Of a DNA stretch of 64,000 nucleotides, positions 62,682-64,000 are shown piece after piece; position 1 is the stretch's first letter; every line of letters begins with the position of its first letter. The notes below the pieces were generated by a model. The model had not been told where the DNA came from. It did no database searches and saw only the letters and a program-made list of their open reading frames with translations. This stretch comes from Dirofilaria immitis (lineage: Eukaryota > Nematoda > Chromadorea > Rhabditida > Onchocercidae): NCBI GenBank assembly GCA_024305405.1, contig JAKNDB010000087.1, positions 9,502,501 through 9,566,500 on the forward strand, read 5' to 3'. Both the position numbers and the translations under genes were made by a program.

Positions 62682-64000
62682 ATGTTTGATATAAGAGACG
62701 AACATAATACAGCGAAGAAATATGTGGCAGTTGCATTTTTATATTATTCCTGCTGTACGGTATTACTGGTAATGTATTAATGGCGATCGTGTTCTGTCGT
62801 AGACGAAACAATCTTAACAGTCGTCCATTCATCCTGATCACATTGCAACTTATTATTTGCAGCTTTTGAGCTTTACCCCCAAATTGCCATTGTCTTGCTT
62901 GAAATGCTAAAGACCAAAACAAGCTCTGATAGTAAGCGCTTTATTCTTATTATTGATTGAAAATGATATGATAAAAATCATTAACTTTCTCTTCAAAAGT
63001 AATTAAGTGCGGATAACCATCACAGTTAAACAATTGCTTAATTATTACTTTCTCTGTTATTAAATAAAGTTGAGTTGAATTTTTTTGCGTATGTTATTTA
63101 TTTGCATTAATTACTGATTTGCTTCATTTCAGCAGATAAAAGAACATGGATTTATAGCATATTCGCAACTATGGATTCATTTTCCTTCATTGCAACATTG
63201 CATTTTGCATTTATTTTAACAGTGAATCGATTTGTGGCTATGAATTTTTCGAAGTTCAATGTTTTTTCGAATCAGTAAAGTTTTATTTTCTCATCGCTTT
63301 CGTGTGGTTATCAGTTTTTGGTACGATTTGTTGATATCTTTCAAATAATTAAATATAATAATAATTACTGCACTTTAAAAGCTTCTTTAAATGTTTTATC
63401 ATTCGTCATAAATTTAATCATTTTACAACCATTAAACAAAATGCAACAAGATTGATTCAAATTGTTAATACCCTAACATTTCATTTTTTTGTGTTCATAA
63501 TCTCTCAATAAACCGATGTTTAACTGCATCTAATATGTCGCATACTATACTATATTTTTTAGCTTTAGCGCTCACAGAATTTTGCTATTGTACCAAAATG
63601 TTCGTTGTTTCCAATTTGCAATGGCTAGCAAACTGCACAAAAAAACGCCAGCAAGTGGCGAAATTTTCTTAACGTTTGTTTTTTCAATTTTAAAATTAAA
63701 TTTTTCAAAAGAATGAACTAATATCTGAAGAGCACTCTAAAATATGAAATCAATTTTTGGAAAATTTTTAAATATTTCGAAACATGTTAAATGATTCCTA
63801 AGTAGTGATGGTTTTATTATTTTTATTGAAGCAATTAATATCCATCAGTTAACATCTCCTTTGTCACTAACCATTCATTTCTTTTCAGATTTCGTTATGT
63901 GTGGACATTAGCGTTACCTATATTAATGTTCTTAATGTATATCTCAATATTTTATAATATACATCGTAAGAGAAAGATTACGACAGATCAACCGAAAACA
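62682..64000 (+). pseudogene. Nematode-type seven-helix receptor, right copy, disrupted and cut by window end
   Basis: Mirror of the left receptor. Exons 62682-62931 (TM1-TM2), about 63133-63320 (TM3-TM4) and from 63888 to the window end (TM5). The TM6-TM7 exon lies beyond the window. The homopolymer after TM2 (GCAGC-T-run-GAG) has four T here, five in the left copy, and six would be needed to keep the frame. Other breaks are shared by both copies. Confidence 0.65.

Larger units (their letters stand above)
58844..64000. repeat. Right arm of the large inverted repeat (cut by window end)
   Basis: Mirror of 48631-53788. Its first seven bases ATCTGAT pair with the last seven of the left arm; outside this point the flanks are unrelated. 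It begins inside the last codons of a BEL/Pao-type ORF. Confidence 0.95.

Noticed and set aside
1..64000. CRISPR arrays, tRNA, rRNA or bacterial operons
   Set aside because: No regularly spaced repeats with unique spacers, no cloverleaf or rRNA core sequence noticed, and the spliced gene structure is eukaryotic.

Overview
The window looks like nuclear DNA of a nematode, most likely a filarial one. It is very AT-rich, with many small exons split by 50-1000 base introns ending in TTTCAG/TTATAG-like acceptors. It carries a MyTH4-FERM myosin, a nematode-type seven-helix receptor, BEL/Pao retroelement debris and a broken piece of bacterial uvrA. The uvrA piece is easiest to explain as an old Wolbachia insertion, which is an inference and the main reason for saying filarial. 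No rRNA, tRNA, CRISPR or prokaryotic operon was seen.

Region 1 (about 0.2-38.3 kb, minus strand) is one giant gene that I could assemble from 70 coding exons. It encodes an unconventional myosin of about 2,970 residues: motor, two IQ motifs, MyTH4, partial FERM, long Gln/Pro/Asn-rich linker, SH3, MyTH4 and C-terminal FERM. This is the class XV layout; the nematode relative I would expect is HUM-4 (class XII). Exon phases join throughout except at four places where one base is missing, and one splice donor reads AT instead of GT. A single-exon gene of 331 codons lies on the same strand inside the largest intron (8.5-9.5 kb).

Region 2 (38.3-48 kb) is mostly gene-poor. It holds a four-exon plus-strand gene for a small secreted cysteine-rich protein (40.8-42.5 kb), a decayed BEL/Pao Gag fragment (44.9-45.3 kb, minus) and the uvrA fragment (47.4-47.5 kb, plus).

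Region 3 (48.1-64.0 kb) is a large inverted repeat. Its arms are 48,631-53,788 and 58,844-64,000, and the right arm is cut by the window end. They are almost identical; the only differences I found are one-base changes in homopolymer length. Each arm carries a broken seven-helix receptor gene, an unidentified coding exon, two abutting small membrane-type ORFs and an internal diverged tandem duplication. The roughly 5 kb spacer holds a third receptor relic and, at its right edge, a BEL/Pao DUF1759 fragment whose ORF ends inside the repeat.

The repeated pattern of one-base homopolymer losses in otherwise good exons suggests consensus sequencing error at least as strongly as real gene decay. The inverted repeat itself should be checked as a possible fold-back misassembly before any biology is built on it.
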